Assembly: GCA_007449985.2 (NCBI GenBank)
Contig: VIIQ02000555.1
Span: 372,001-436,000, forward strand
From: Desmodesmus armatus
Taxonomy: Eukaryota; Chlorophyta; Chlorophyceae; Sphaeropleales; Scenedesmaceae
Direction of reading: 5' to 3'
Length of the DNA: 64,000 nt
How positions within the stretch are numbered: position 1 is the first letter of the stretch; the number at the start of each line of letters is the position of its first letter. This document shows positions 35,901 through 47,874 of this stretch, piece by piece. The position numbers and the translations under genes are program-made. The notes below the pieces were generated by a model, which did no database searches, was not told the origin of the DNA, and worked only from the letters and a program-made list of their open reading frames with translations.

Positions 35901-38874
35901 CAGCAGCAGAGCTGGCTGTTGGTCCCTGCTGCCGCCACCACAGGCCAGCCTTCACGGCACACAGGCTCACCTACAGCACACCAGCAGTGCCACAAGCATT
36001 GTGTTGATCCTTGGTAAGCCTCGCAGCTTGTCAGTCGAAGAGGCTTGGTGCATGATGAGGCAGCTCCTCGCCTTAGGTGTCATCTGTAGGCTGTTGATGT
36101 TGCCGGCCCAACCAGGGCACAAACACTATGTACCACTTCTGACAGCGCTGTTATCCACATGTCAAGCTGGTGCAGGACAGGCAGCTGGCCCTGCAAATAA
36201 TTCTTCTAGCTGTACTAGCAGATGCACAAGAGGCAGGGTGTAGTGGTGTGGTAGCCCTGCTCCTGGTATCACCTGTGGCCCTGATGCGCGCAGGGGCGGT
36301 TGCAGCAGTGGGGCCACACAGCCCAGCTTGAAGCTGAGCTCGCCAGGGACCCGCACCCACACACTCAGACCACCATCTGCAGGCACAGAGACACGCACAT
36401 GAACACACGTACAACCCAGCAAAACGGCTACAAAAGGGCCTGTCGCCTGCTTGTGAACCACCTCAAACTATACCTCCCAGCCTCTAAGCCCCCTCACAGC
36501 AATGCAAACACATCTCATCATGCTGTCTCTCATGAGAGATGGTGATCACTCTTTGCATATCAGTCATAGCGGCTGCAGCAGCGGTCCTGCTAGCAGCAGC
36601 CACACCAGCCCCCACCTGTGTGCAGCGCATACAGAAAATCCACACCACCATCATCGCCGCCCCCCTGACACACCCCGCTGCCAAACACCCCTAGCAAGCT
36701 GCTGAAGGGTGCCAGGTTGGCAGGCAGTGCTGTGCTGGCAGCAGGGGCACCCATCGCCAGATCAAACAGCAGCACCTCCCGAGGCAGCAGCAGCACCAGC
36801 AGGCCGCGACAAACTGTGAACAAGGCCTGCAGGCGGCTGCTGGTGGTGCTGCCGCTGGGAGCGGAGGAAGAGGGGGACTTGGGCCCTCCTTGTGTATCTA
36901 CACAACAACAGCAGTGAAAAGTCGCAGAATAGCAAAGGGGGTTGCTGCTCTTGCTGTGTGTCAGCCTGAACAGCAGTTGTGCTTGCCAGCAGCTTGCAAG
37001 ATCTGAATCATGCTGAAGACCCTACTGGCCCACTGCAAAGTCATGTGGCCCAAGCTTGATGCAGGCCATGACCCAGCTGTATATCCGCGCTCTTGCCAGC
37101 ACTCACGGATGTGTCAGCACCTTTTGCTGCACCCTCACACAGCTCAGATGCTTTGCAGCAAAGTCACAGCTCTTCTGCTCTTCTCACCTGCTGCCTGCTG
37201 CTGCAGGTTGACCCTGTACTGCTGTGCCTGTACCTTGTCTGCTGCAGGGTCTGTCAGCTGCAGCACAGCCACTGCACCATTGCTGCCACACAGACACACC
37301 TGCCTGCTGTCCAGCAGGTCAACAGTCAGCTGGGAGAACAGCTCAGAGCCATTGCCCAGCTCACGCTTGGACAGCAGAGCGCCACCTGCAGCCAGCACAG
37401 GAACACCAGGCAGGACAGAGGCTTTGACAAAAATAAGCAAGTCTGGCCAACACCTCGAAAGGCACCAAGGAACCCAAGCTGGATTCAGCCGCTGCTGCAT
37501 GTACCAGCCTCAGTCAATCACCACAGTGCACAACCAGCTTTGATAAGGTGACCTGCCTGTCAGCACAACAGGTGTGGCCCAGGTCCTGTACAACCCTATA
37601 ACTCTATGGCCCGCCTGTTGCGCAGGGCTGTACATGCCTGCGGGACATGACGTGGCGGTATACCAGTTGCCCGCCGGGAGCTGCTGCCAAGTTGGTGCAG
37701 GCTCATCACTGCAGCTGCATTGGGGTTTTTCCTGCTTATCCTGCCTACCAACATGCAACAACCAGATACTCAGGAGAATCCCATGTCCTCGCACGCACAC
37801 ACGCTGCCTTTCCACGAGATGCAATGGCTGCTAGATAGCCCCAAACTCCTGAACGGCGCCCCAAACTCCTGAACGGCGGCTGTGCCGGCTCTGCCCCACT
37901 CACTGTTTGTATCCCACAGCAGCAGCAGCGCCGGCGCCAGCACCACAGCCAGCACATGGCTGCCTGGCATCACCCACGCCAGTGATGGCACCCCACTGCC
38001 AGCAGCAACACCCACAGCGGCAGCAGCAGCCCCGCCGCCCCCTGCACCACCACCCTGGGCTTGAGGGAACAGGCTGCCAGAACCGCCTGGCCCCCCGCCA
38101 TCGCTGCTGGTGCGGGCCCTGTAGTCCCGCATGATGTCACGTGCTGAGGGCACTTCCTCCAGACGTGCTGCAGGACATGCGGCACCAACATCCCACACCA
38201 CCACACCACCATCTGCATCACCAGAGGCCAGCCTGGTATTTCAAACAGCAGACGATGCACAGAACACAGTGACACAAACGGCACATAGCAGAGGGGTGGG
38301 TGAATGCCAGGAGCTTATGTGGTGCAGAGGTACATGTGTACACACACTCAGGGACAATGTGAGCAGGAAGCTGGGGTGCCAGGCCGACACACTGGTTGCC
38401 ATCCTGGCTGCATTGCCGCAACCATGCAACGCTGGCAACGCTGGCTTGGTTGTGTGCGGTACCTGATTTGCCCTGGCACGTCAAGCTTGCGTGAGTGGTA
38501 TGCAGGGCACCTGCAGCAGCACAGCAGGGCACCAAGTGTTGCTCAAGCACAGCTGGACGCTGTTTCAGTGTCCAAGATGCCCAAAGGTAGAAGCTGTGTA
38601 GGTCTTGTCTGCTGGCAACACAAAAAGGTAGGTGCATTGCCTGGTACTGTTGGCCACACGACACCGCAGAGGTGCGGAAAGCTTACCACTTGATGGCAGT
38701 GATGTTGGCCCTGTGCCCGCCAAGCAGCATAGCTACCGTGTGCAGCCGGTGCGTTTCTGCTACTGCCACAGCTGTGCCCACAGCGTATGCAAAGGCTGAG
38801 GACTCCAGGAGGTCTGCAGCAGCTGTTCGACATGGTGCTGGCAGGAACCCCGCCACATCCAGGCAGCTGGCCAT
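26408..38874 (-). CDS. WDR11: WDR11 homologue (double beta-propeller WD-repeat protein)
   Basis: WDR11 is a large WD40 protein acting at endosome/TGN tethering and in ciliary signalling. Exons traced on the minus strand: 38874-38687, 38232-37904, 37385-37188, 36897-36616, 36376-36273, 35970-35766, 35546-35341, 34988-34466, 34033-33655, 33354-33193, 32661-32528, 32039-31864, 31412-31149, 30802-30396, 30144-29699, 29412-29346, 29166-28481, 28262-28064, 27735-27618, 27418-27341, 27241-26972 and 26716-26408. Diagnostic blocks in WDR11 order are ASGDADGGVVVWDVG, LLLLWDTNSG, LLPREVLLFDLAM, REAARGVRWLGPLPLLVSFS, SPSGAYILLLFKGAPAELW, LMLLGDADGTLMAWDL, QINVYDLDAVG, ERRLLEYCCLGDFATAVAFL and YYRSVVCALALA. 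The protein is about 1,900 residues, longer than animal WDR11 because of Ala/Gln/Ser inserts. Single-base frame changes remain near 34870-34900 and 28600-28640. The start at 38874 is the first ATG before the first WD block. Confidence 0.9.
26820..26876. repeat. Short tandem repeat in WDR11 intron
   Basis: About three imperfect copies of ccatacaacaggatg lie head to tail in the intron before the last WDR11 exon. Confidence 0.7.
32101..32289 (-). mobile_element. Possible transposase-like fragment in WDR11 intron
   Basis: A 62-codon open frame on the same strand as WDR11 lies inside the 32527-32040 intron and is not part of the WDR11 alignment. It reads KLAETMGGKPTFNFDQIHTR and then YDMQHMTPLHMLLGMAVQLH before a TAG stop. 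The composition is balanced, unlike random antisense frames here, and the PLHMLLGMxVQLHN ending is reminiscent of the C-terminus of DNA-transposon-derived proteins. That resemblance is an impression, not a match. The flank has a perfect gggtcatatgaccc palindrome at 32407-32420 and repeated cccagtcgtat motifs. Confidence 0.3.
37838..37877. repeat. 20-bp exact tandem duplication
   Basis: gccccaaactcctgaacggc occurs twice in direct succession in WDR11 intron 2, just past the donor of exon 2. Confidence 0.9.
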
Positions 38875-39288
38875 GAGATGGGGTACGTGATGCTAGATGG
38901 TGGACTGGATGGAGTGAGTGTGGTGCATTTGCCTCAAATCCATGAAGTCTCTGTGTCCAAGGGTGTCCAAGGATATGCGATCTGGTGATTGAATCAATGA
39001 ACAGCACAACACATGAATGACGCTGCGACGTGCAACAGCTGCATGTCAGGGTCGAATGTACCACAACAAAACAGGTGTGCCCTCAACAACGTCGTTTCAG
39101 GGGTCATTTCGAAACCTTCGGGGTTTCATGGCCAGGACTTTGACGACAGCCCGTGCTCCTGCTCCAGGTATCGCGTCACGCTCTGATAGTCAGTGGTGCT
39201 GTTGTCGTCTGTGTACTTACGACAGTTCCGCCGCAATTATTCGCGAGCAGGACTTCCACCACCCAAGTCACAGAGCACAGGCAAGAAA
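38875..39288. promoter_or_regulatory. Shared upstream region, WDR11 / bS20
   Basis: These 414 bases lie between divergent start codons. An open frame upstream of the bS20 ATG (from about 39193) does not extend the protein convincingly. No TATA box is seen. Confidence 0.35.
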
Positions 39289-40999
39289 ATGCAGGCAGCA
39301 GCATTCAGGACGAGCCTGCCTCGTGCAGGTGTTTTCAGTGGCAGCCGCGTGGCTGTTGCCCCCCAGCGCGCAGCTCTGCTCGCACCCACCATCAGCAGGC
39401 GTGGGACAGTCCAGGTAGTGGCAGCTGAAGAGCAGAAGAAGAAGCGTACCCCACAGCCAGAGAAGCGTGCAGCCCTGGCTCTGGAGCGGCGGTCACGCAA
39501 CAGGTCCAGGAAGTCAGCAATTGCCACACGCACAAAGAAGGTGTGTGCGATCCAAGGGCTTTATCGGGGCTGCTAATGTCACATTTGATTTAATAGCTAA
39601 ACGCAGAATGTTCAATTTATGCAAGGCGGCCGAATGGGTGCTGCCGTCTAGCAACATTTCAGCAGCAACCACAAAACAGCAGCAGCAGCAATGCTGCTGG
39701 GTGCAAGAGCAGCAGGCCATCTTTTGCCACCTCTGCTTGCATATACACAGCACATTTATGCTTGTATAAGTCATCAGCAGCTCATAGGCTCAACAGCAGG
39801 GGTGTGGAGGCACTTCTTTCTCCTCGAGCAGTGCAGTGGCAGCAACAGCACAACCTGTGCTTGTGGCATGTACACAGTGCACATGTTGGGCTGTTGGGAT
39901 GCACTGAACATTTGGCTGGTAAGATGCACTGCCGTTGAGGCAGCTAGCAGGGGTGCATCAACTAGGATTCCCTGTTGGGCCGGCCGTAAAGCTCGAACAG
40001 CAGGGTGGTTGCAGTGGTCTGCATTGCGCAGTGACTACGGGAAGCAGCAAAGGCGTGAGGATGCAGCATGGGCCCATCTGCATCAGCTGCACACCTCTTC
40101 CTGCCACTTGAATGCACCATCAGGGACGGGTGCCGGCAGTAGCAGCGCCAGCCGGGCTGGTGGCCTTATCAGTGGGGTTTCCCTGTCTAATGGGCGCGGG
40201 TTGCCTTGGGTCTTGGTTTGTAGTTTGGGGCTGCATCAGCTTTGGACCTGTGTGCCACACAGTTTGCTGCCTGCTGCCAGAGCAGCTGGAGCCTGTACTA
40301 TGGGTTGCAAGCAGGTGCAAGGCATCGCACCACATTTGCATCCACTGTTGTGCAACACGTTTTTACGTGAGCATGCACCTGCACACTTCAGCAAGCCCTG
40401 CGGCAGCCATGCAACCTGTTGACTGAGCGGCTCTCCTTTGGTGACTGGCGTATTGCCAGCAGGCTCATGCAACGCTGCAGACACAGCTTGTTTGCGCTAT
40501 CCCCCCCCCCCCCCCCCCGCCCCCCGAGGTGCCACGCACATTGCCCTGCAGACACAATGCTCGCACATGATCTGTCGGGTGGGTGTCAAGGGTGCACCAA
40601 ACTCAGACAACATGCAGCGCCCAGGCGCAGCAGTGTTTTTGACCCCAGCCACGTTGCATGCAGCCGCTGAACAGTTGCGTGTGCCTCGCTGCCGTGTGTG
40701 CTTTGCGTCTGCAGGTTGCCAAGCTGGCAGATGCAGCAGCCAAGGGCCTGAGCCTAGACGAGCAGCAGGTGCAGCAGCTGGAGAAGTTTGTGTCTGAGGC
40801 CTTCCAGGAGATTGACAAGGCCGTCAGCAAGGGCACACTGCATGCAAACACAGGCGCCCGCCGCAAGGCCAAGGTGTCTGGCTTCAAGAGGCAGGCGCTG
40901 ATTGCAGCTGGTCTGTACGCACCAAAGCCAGAGCAGCCAGGGTACTTCTATTTCCAGAGGATGGAGACCCGCAGGAGCGCAGCAGCAGCAGCCAACTAG
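39289..40999 (+). CDS. RPS20: Plastid 30S ribosomal protein bS20
   Basis: Two phase-0 exons, 39289-39540 and 40715-40999, give 178 residues; the intron is 1,174 bases. Residues 1 to about 48 (MQAAAFRTSLPRAGVFSGSR onward) are Arg/Ser/Ala-rich with few acidic residues, as expected of a chloroplast transit peptide. The mature part has the S20 pattern: RAALALERRSRNRSRKSAIA for helix 1, FVSEAFQEIDKAVSKGTLHA, then NTGARRKAKVSGFKRQAL. The protein binds 16S rRNA at the base of the small subunit. A plastid rather than mitochondrial location follows from the transit-like N-terminus and from bS20 usually being absent in mitochondria of this lineage. The start is chosen as the ATG heading the transit peptide. 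Confidence 0.92.
40500..40526. repeat. C18 homopolymer in bS20 intron
   Basis: An oligo-C run followed by gccccccg lies about 190 bases before the acceptor. It is prone to length error. Confidence 0.8.
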
Positions 41000-41566
41000 G
41001 TTTTGGGTTCCAGGCTGGGGGTGGGGCCTGTTTACAAGGGTTGGGTAGGGGTGTGAAGGCAATATGTAACAAAGGGTGCTCTCTATGGGTGTTTTGTCAA
41101 CGAACTGTGAATGCTTCGGCCTTCTCACGTCACGTCTGGTTCTCTGGTTATCTGGTTCTTGGCTTGGGTCTGTTGTGGGGGGAGCATCCAGGTCATGTGA
41201 CACACCTGCGGCAGCATCCTTCCCACTGCTCTGACACAAGCACAAGCGGTAGCTTCTGGGTTGCACTGGCCACCCTTATCGCCCCTGCAGATACTGGCCT
41301 TTCTCACGTCACTTCTTGTATCCTTCCTCCTCGGGGGGGGAGAGCAACTGAAGGGGGGAGAACCCTGTTGGTCCCAGAATATACCGGCATCTCTCTGAGC
41401 GTATATCCAAAAGACATATTTTCACCACATTTCATCTCACTTCCTCAATCTGGGTTCCGTGCTTCTTCTCCAGACATTCGTTGTCTCACCGGGTCCGTTC
41501 GGAACGATGCTCTGACCCGGTTTTCCCACAATCTGATCAAACAGCTTTTGAAAATTTGTGCATCCC
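41000..41566. promoter_or_regulatory. bS20 3' UTR and GPC1 upstream region
   Basis: TGTAA at 41065-41069 (atatgtaacaaag), 66 bases past the bS20 stop, is the likely poly(A) signal. Two copies of ttctcacgtcac lie at about 41121 and 41301; cacgtcac resembles a bZIP (ACGT-core) site. Both fall before the GPC1 start, so they could regulate it, but this is inference. Confidence 0.4.
41065..41069 (+). terminator. TGTAA poly(A) signal, bS20
   Basis: This canonical chlorophyte polyadenylation motif is well placed 66 bases after the stop codon. Confidence 0.55.
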
Positions 41567-43853
41567 ATGGCGCACGGCTTTGACAGGAGGGTGGAGCAGA
41601 GTAGCCAACAGAGCAGCAGCACACCCCAACAGCAACTGGCTGGGGTGTCAACAAAGCATGCAATTCATCTCAGAGCCGCAGGTGCTGCAGCAAAGCAGCA
41701 CATGCACGACCCTGCTGTGAAGCACGTAGTCAGCAAGCTTGGGTCAGCCAAGAAGGAGACCCACAGCCACACCGTCGGCACCATCCTGTTTGGAGGGCTC
41801 CTGTTTGCTGCTGGAGCTGCTCCCTGGACGCTACCTTGGCTGTTCGTGCTTTTTGCGGCCACATGCCTGCCCTGGCGGGCATACAGCTTCATCAAGCAGA
41901 AGTGGGTGGGTACCACTGCAGCCTGCTGGCATGACTCTCTGACGTGGCCTTCACGACACTCTTTCCAGCCTACCTAGCTTTGCCCAGCATGCCTATGGCG
42001 TATGGCACCCCCTGCACATTCACCAGCGCCTGCAGCACAACAAGGAACCTGCTCTCCTGCTGGCCAACCACGACCTGCTCTGCTGCAGGTGTTCTATCTG
42101 ATAGACTTCTGCTACTTTGTCAACGTGGCCACAGCCATCTACCTGCTGTGGCTGCCCCAGCACACCGGCATTGAGGCCGTGGTGTATGCACTGTCAGATG
42201 GGCCATTGGCAGGAGCACTAGTGGCATGGCAGTGTCCCTGGGTGTTTGGGTCAGAAGAGCACACAACCAGGTGGGCACTGCAGCATCAACAGCAGCAGCA
42301 TGCGGGAACCGCATGTGTGATTGGATGTCATCATATTACTAGCACTGGTGGTGGCATCTGCAGTGAGGGTGGCTGTGTGCTGCTCCTGTCAGCTGACAGT
42401 GAGGGCAGGTTGTTGCAAAGCACCCACCCTTACATGGCAGTTGAGCTGTGGCTGCGAGCTACCGTGTTTGAAAGTGCGTCCATGTGGTGGGTAGTTCCCA
42501 CTCACCACTGGTCATCAAGCAGTGGGTTGCAACTGGTGCAGCATGTCTTATACAGAGGGTGTTCTGAACATTTCCCATGCCGGTGCCAACCGCTGGTGCC
42601 TGTCTGCCCCTGTCTATGTCTGCCTGTCTGTCCTGCAGTGTGTTGATGCACCTGCTGCCAGGCCTGGCCCTGTTTGCCCACCGCCACCACACACCCACAG
42701 GCCTGAGGGGCCTCAAGGGGCTGGCAACAGCAGCAGGGGCACTGCTGCAAGGACGGCGGCCAGACGTGGGGCAGGTGCCAGCAGCACTACAGCCCTCGCC
42801 TCTGCTGCTGTGGCTGGTGGTCGCACCCCTGGCTTTCTACATTGCTTGGCAGCTGCTGTACTACCTGGTCGTTCAGGTGCGTGGTGCTGCAGATGCAGAA
42901 CATGATGCACTTGACTGTGGAATGCTGTGGGGTTTGCGCAGCATTTGCCAGGGCGTGTCAGTGCGTAAGCTAGCAGCGAGCAGCTGCCGCTGCAGTATGA
43001 TGTTGTCGGTGTTGCACGCGGCACGGCATAGCATGCCAGCTGTGTTTCATATGGCATCTGGCTGGCTGCCGGCTGCTGCTGTTGGCAGGTGCTGATGCGT
43101 GGCTTCATCCGCCGGCATGGCTACGAGACAAGCTACACCTGCTTGGCGCGGCGGGCGGCGAAGAACAACAACTTTTGGAACAGGCTCGTGCGGCGTGGCA
43201 GCACCATGCGCCGCATCAGCATGTACGGGGCCCTGCAGCTGGCCTTCACAGTCATCTGCTGCACACTGTTCCTGCCTACGTACTTCTCATACTGGCTGGC
43301 GCTTGCCTTCCAGGTGGGTTGGTAGGGCGGACTGTGATGCGAGGGGACGGCGCTGAGTGCGGGCAGAACGCTAAAACCCACGCCTGTGACAGATGGGGAC
43401 CGGGTAGCTTGGAAGCTGTTTCTGTGCGATGTGCATGGCCTTTGGGGCTGCCGCTGTCGTAACCACTGCTGTGTGTTTGCATGCGCAGCTGTCCTATGCA
43501 GTGCTCATGCGAGGGAATGCAGGTACACTGGGTGTTGCTCGAGCAGGTGTGTGTGCTGATGCTACTGCCTGCAGGTGGTGAAGGTGGCCTTCCCTGTGTA
43601 CTATGGTGCCCGGTACCAGTGCCAGAAGGTGCCACAGCACACCTTCCTCAAAGGCATCCAGCAGCTGGACGCAGAAAGGAAGCAGCAGCAGCGACAGCAT
43701 GAGCAGGAGCAGCAGCCACGTCAGGCCGCCAGTGTGGTGCTGTGCAGTGGGTGCAGGGCATCAACAGCTGTGCATCGCACCTGTGCGTCAGAGGTGGCAG
43801 CAGCTGGGCACCCACAGATGGCACCTGCAATGCAGCCGTCGTTTGTCATGTGA
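41567..43853 (+). CDS. GPC1: Glycerophosphocholine acyltransferase (GPC1 family)
   Basis: Five exons join in phase: 41567-41905, 42089-42270, 42639-42876, 43089-43313 and 43575-43853 (420 residues). GPC1 is a multi-pass ER enzyme that acylates glycerophosphocholine to lysophosphatidylcholine. The family landmarks are all present and in order: a first hydrophobic hairpin (TILFGGLLFAAGAAPW, LPWLFVLFAA), VFYLIDFCYFVNVATAIYLL, DGPLAGALVAWQC, VLMHLLPGLALFAHRHH, LAFYIAWQLLYYLVVQ, a basic loop with NNNFWNRLVRRGS, then MYGALQLAFTVICC and YFSYWLALAFQ. The His in MHLLPG and the WQ pair are typical. The final exon is soluble and Gln/Ser/Ala-rich, and its exact end is less sure. The N-terminal 55 residues are polar and Gln-rich. 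Confidence 0.9.
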
Positions 43854-44039
43854 GCGCCGTGTGTCATGTGAGCAGAGCGCGCCTCCTGCTGACGCTGGTG
43901 TGCACGCAGTCGTCGCATGTGCCGTGGTGGTCAATTTGTGCATATATGTCTTCGCTCAAGCTGTAGCTTTGTGGTTGCCATGCACTTACTGTGCGCACCC
44001 CTGTTTGTTTGGCCTAGGCCCTGGCTTTTGTGGCCTTTA

Positions 44040-44320
44040 TAATTGTGTTGCACTGATGCTCCGCTTCCTGTGGCAGCTGCATCCTTATGGCACCTCTCAG
44101 GAGGGCATGAGACGTCAACTCCTTTGCCACAACAGTTCGGCCTAAACTGGACAGAAGGCCATTTGTGTGGCATGATTCTGATGCTTAGCTTCCTTTGATA
44201 GTTGCCCCTTAGGCACCTTCCAGGAGGGCATGAGGCGTAGACTGCTTTGCCACATGGCTGCGGCGACGGCCTCACCTGGACGAGGCTGTCTGTGTGGCAT
44301 CATCTCCGCTTGGCTTTGTG
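44040..44320 (+). repeat. Imperfect tandem duplication, about 120-bp unit
   Basis: Two copies share ggcacct.tcaggagggcat, then ctttgccac, then gtgtggcat and a cttcct/cttgg end. The divergence is substantial. It lies just downstream of GPC1. Confidence 0.7.
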
Positions 44321-44814
44321 TGCTTCTTTGCTTGCTTGGTGGAAATGTACAAAATATATTGGTTGTGTGACTGTGGCTGACACGTCTGTTATGGTCAAGC
44401 TGTGCCCGGTCCAGATTACAGGGCATGGTTGACCCAATGACAACGCATGTGCTTCGTCTGTGGGCCCACTCTTACCCCGGGATGCAGCACACGTGCTGAA
44501 ACTGCTGTACTGTGGTGGGCACTGCCCTCCCCTGCCTGACAGGATGCATCCCTCTGTGCTTGTGGGTGTGTGATTGCGGTGTGTGCATTGAATCCCTTTC
44601 CACTGCAGCCGCAATGGCTGCAGCAGCAATGTGTCATGAATGCCGCTGTGTGTGGGCCCTCCTGGCAAGTGTTGGTGGTGCGTTCTAATAGCTGCGCAGC
44701 GTTTGTTCTTTACTGAAGACTGCTGTGTGCAGCAACCTGTTTTGTCCTGAGTGTGTACTTTGACTGAATGTGTGCTGACGGCTGAGGTGACAGGGTATCC
44801 ACTCGGGGTTTCAA

Positions 44815-45640
44815 CATGAGCAGTCCTTATTGGGTTTTGTTTCCTGGCATGGGTCGGCCAGCTTGTTGGGCTTTGTGTCCTCCGGGCTTTGTTTCCTGTC
44901 GTGTGTCAGCCGTCTTGTACTGTATGCCTCCTGTACAGCCTGTTGCCATCGCGTTCGTCCAGGGTTGTGAGACAGTGCCTGGAACCGGGAGGTAGCAAGA
45001 TTTCCTGTGGAGACACTGGGAACACACAAAGATGGGAACACAGAACACAATGTAAGTAGCACTGGGTCCAGGTTGTACCGCCATGCCGTAAAGCTTTCTT
45101 GGGCTACGGCCGGTGCGCCAATTGCTGGTGCTTCGCCACCTGTTTTCTCGACCTTGCAATTGCTGGTTGGAGCTTGGATTGCGGATCAGCTGTTACTGCT
45201 GGTGTAATTACACAGCACAGTACGATGTTTGCCAACCGTGTTGTGAAGTTCAAAAGTGTATTGCCCTCTTCATTGCCAGTGCCTGGTTGAAATTGCCAAG
45301 GTAGCCCAGTGCGCGAACAGACTACAGTATCACAGCGCAATGCTCAGCAGGCCTCCTCCATGGATTGCTAATGTGGACTGCGGCAAGCAGGTACAAATGT
45401 CAAGACTGCATCTTCTTCAGTCTGCAGTCCACTGTCATCAACTTACATAGCTTATCTGCGCTGGTAAAAATGATACAAAAAATGATGTACATATGTGTTG
45501 TACATCTCCAGCCCAACAAGATTGCAGCCCGCACAAATCCTCAGCCTGGCACTGTATAGTGCCGGCGCACACACCATTCACTGCAACAACCAAACCTTCA
45601 TCACAACATTGTACAATCCCAAGCAGCAACAGCTACAGCT
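44815..45640 (-). repeat. 3'-flank module, copy A (downstream of LRR gene)
   Basis: This is homologous to 48886-49400. Shared landmarks in order are caacatgagca.tcctt, ctgtacagcctgttgccatc, ccagggttgta, ccatgccg, gcggatca, cagta.gatgtttg.caa.cg, and caagattgca. In both copies the module follows a minus-strand gene. Copy A holds TGTAA (minus) at about 45443. Confidence 0.75.
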
Positions 45641-46099
45641 ACGCATGCTCACCCCCCCCCCCACCTCTTTCCAGCGCTGCATCAGCCGCCAACAGTACAC
45701 CACACGCTCAAGCCCCACAGTGGCAGCTGTCCTCAAAAAGGCCAGAGGACCTAGCCACCAGTACTTCTTTGACAGCAGCACCTCCAGCACCATCCGAGTG
45801 TGCATGACACGCACTCCGTGACTGAAACACTTTCAGCCTCCACAGCATTGCTTCTCAATGGTGTCCTGCCGCACCAGCAGCTGCTGCGCTACAAAGAACA
45901 TAGTATCTCTCTCTTTATCTTTTTTTATGCAAATGCCACTGCAAGTATCATTACCAACACACAAAGCTTCACAGTTGTCAACATCACACCCTTGCCAGCA
46001 GCGAAGTGCTGCGGCCTACAGAAACCACCTCAGGACTCCCAACATAAAGCACACACCGCAGGACCCCCTGCGGTCCCAGACAGGAAGAACAGCAAAGGG

Positions 46100-47860
46100 T
46101 CAGAACGCACAAGGATCCGACTCCTCGTCATCTTCCATTTCATCATCGGTCTCCTCAAGCGGCTCGCCCTCTGTGTATGTCAAGTGGGACCCAAGCAGCT
46201 GCCTCAACACCAACTGCTGCTCCCCACTCAGTACCACCTCGGACAGTGACACCTGCCGCAAGTGCTTCTTATACAGCTGCCTGAGTGCGTCAACAAGTGG
46301 CTGCATGTCGTCAGGCAGCTGCGGTTTAGGCCTGTAGTAAACACCGTGAAGGTTCAGGCACTCCAGGCCCTGCAGCTTCTGCAGCTGCTTAGCAAATGCA
46401 CCAACACCCAGCCCACGTACACTGCTGAAATCCAACTTTGTCAGTTGCGTGCACTCACCCAAGAGCTCTAGGTCTCCATCCATCAAGGGGTCATTCCACA
46501 CCTGCAGCGCTACCAGGGGCAACTTTGGCAGGTCCCAGAGTAAACCTGACACTGCCTCCTGATACTCACGGCCCACCCCATTCATGTTGACCCTGAGTGC
46601 TGTCAGGTGTGTCCAAGCTGTGAGTGCAGCCAGATCAGGAATAGTTTCCGAATCAATCTCAATCTGCAAGCTCTTGAGCTCCTGAAGCTGCAAGAAACCC
46701 TCGTTCCATTCGAACCAGTCCAGGTGAAGCTCCGGCAGCTGCGCCGGCAGCATCTGTGGGTCATCCACAGAACAGGCTCGCAAGCGCGTGAGGTTTGTCA
46801 GCCGCTGCAGGTCTGGGAGGAAGCGTGAACCGTCCAAACTCATCTCCACAAGGCCCAGGGGCAGGTGCTTAGCTGCGTCATGCCGATAGTCGGGCAGGTC
46901 GAGCTCCAGCTTCGTCAAGTGCTGCAAACTGCTGAAACAGCTGAGGTCGAGTCTGGAGAACATATCAAAAGTCACCCGAAGGTCCCGGAGGTCGATCAAG
47001 TCCTGCAGGAACGGAAGGTCGCGACTGACGGGCAGGATATTGCCAGTTGGGCGGGAGCAGCTGCTGTCAACGTTCAGCTCCAGCTGGGTAAGGTGCCTAC
47101 AGCAAGCTGAAATGGTCGGCAGGAGGGTGCCCTCCAGTGCACCCCGCAGCTTCAGCTGCAGCAGCGGCAGCACCCTGTCGCCTGCAGGCTGTGCCTGCTG
47201 CACTGAGCTGCGTGGCTCACTCAATCGAGGCTGCAGGAGCAGGATACCCCGCTGTGCTGTCGCCTCGGCCCGCATGATCGTTTGTGCTGGGTCTGGGCGC
47301 CTGCTGCATGATGGTGCTGCTGGTGCAGGGCGCATGCTGACCGCCCCTGCTGCTGCTCGCAACCCTGCTGCTGCAAACTCTTCCATTTCCTCACTGATGT
47401 GAGGAAATGGCGAGCACAGCAGATGCAGCTGGCCCAGCAACCTCGCATGCTTGGCCAGCCAGCTGCAAAGCTGCGCAGGGGCCGGTCCTGCGTCTGGCAG
47501 ATACCAGTGTACAGTCACCTGCCCAGCACAGGTCTCATGCACCAGTGCTGTTGTGGCTGTGCTGCAGCACAGGAGCTTGCACAAGACGGCCTTGTCGTAG
47601 TTGTTTTGGGCACACAGCCACTGGAGCAGCAGCCTGAGCACATCCAACTGTGGGGCTTGCTGTGCAGGGTGCTGCTCAACCTGGCAAGGGTACGTACAGC
47701 ATGTAGTGTGTCAGCCACAGCATGGCTCCCACTGAAGCTGAACGTATAACAAGTGAAAGACAGGGATGACATGTGCGATTGTGAGGCCCTGTCTCACCTT
47801 GCTAGGAGGCCCTGTCTCTGCCCGACCTTGCCTTGCTGAGGGAGAAGGGGGCTGGTTCAT
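46100..47860 (-). CDS. Leucine-rich-repeat protein
   Basis: Exon 1 is 47860-47798 (21 codons, MNQPPSPSARQGRAETGPPS), with donor GTGAGA. Exon 2 is 47680-46100, with acceptor ccttgcCAG, phase 0, giving 547 residues. The N-terminal helix LDVLRLLLQWLCAQNNYDKA followed by a Cys/Leu segment may be a degenerate F-box or BTB-like adaptor helix. From about residue 210 there are irregular LRRs: HLTQLELNV, LIDLRDLRVTF, LQHLTKLELDL, LTNLTRLRAC, LQELKSLQIEI, CTQLTKLDFSS and LQGLECLNLHG. It ends in an acidic tail (EETDDEMEDDEESD). It probably serves protein interaction; no catalytic motif is seen. It belongs to the same broad class as the protein at 19981 but is not a close copy. Confidence 0.75.
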
Positions 47861-47874
47861 CTTACCAGAGAGGA

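Larger units (their letters stand above)
43854..46099. other. Intergenic between convergent GPC1 and LRR genes
   Basis: No gene is supported. The region holds two repeat structures listed separately (44040-44320 and 44815-45640). The rest is 3' UTR of the two flanking genes or unassigned sequence. Confidence 0.5.
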
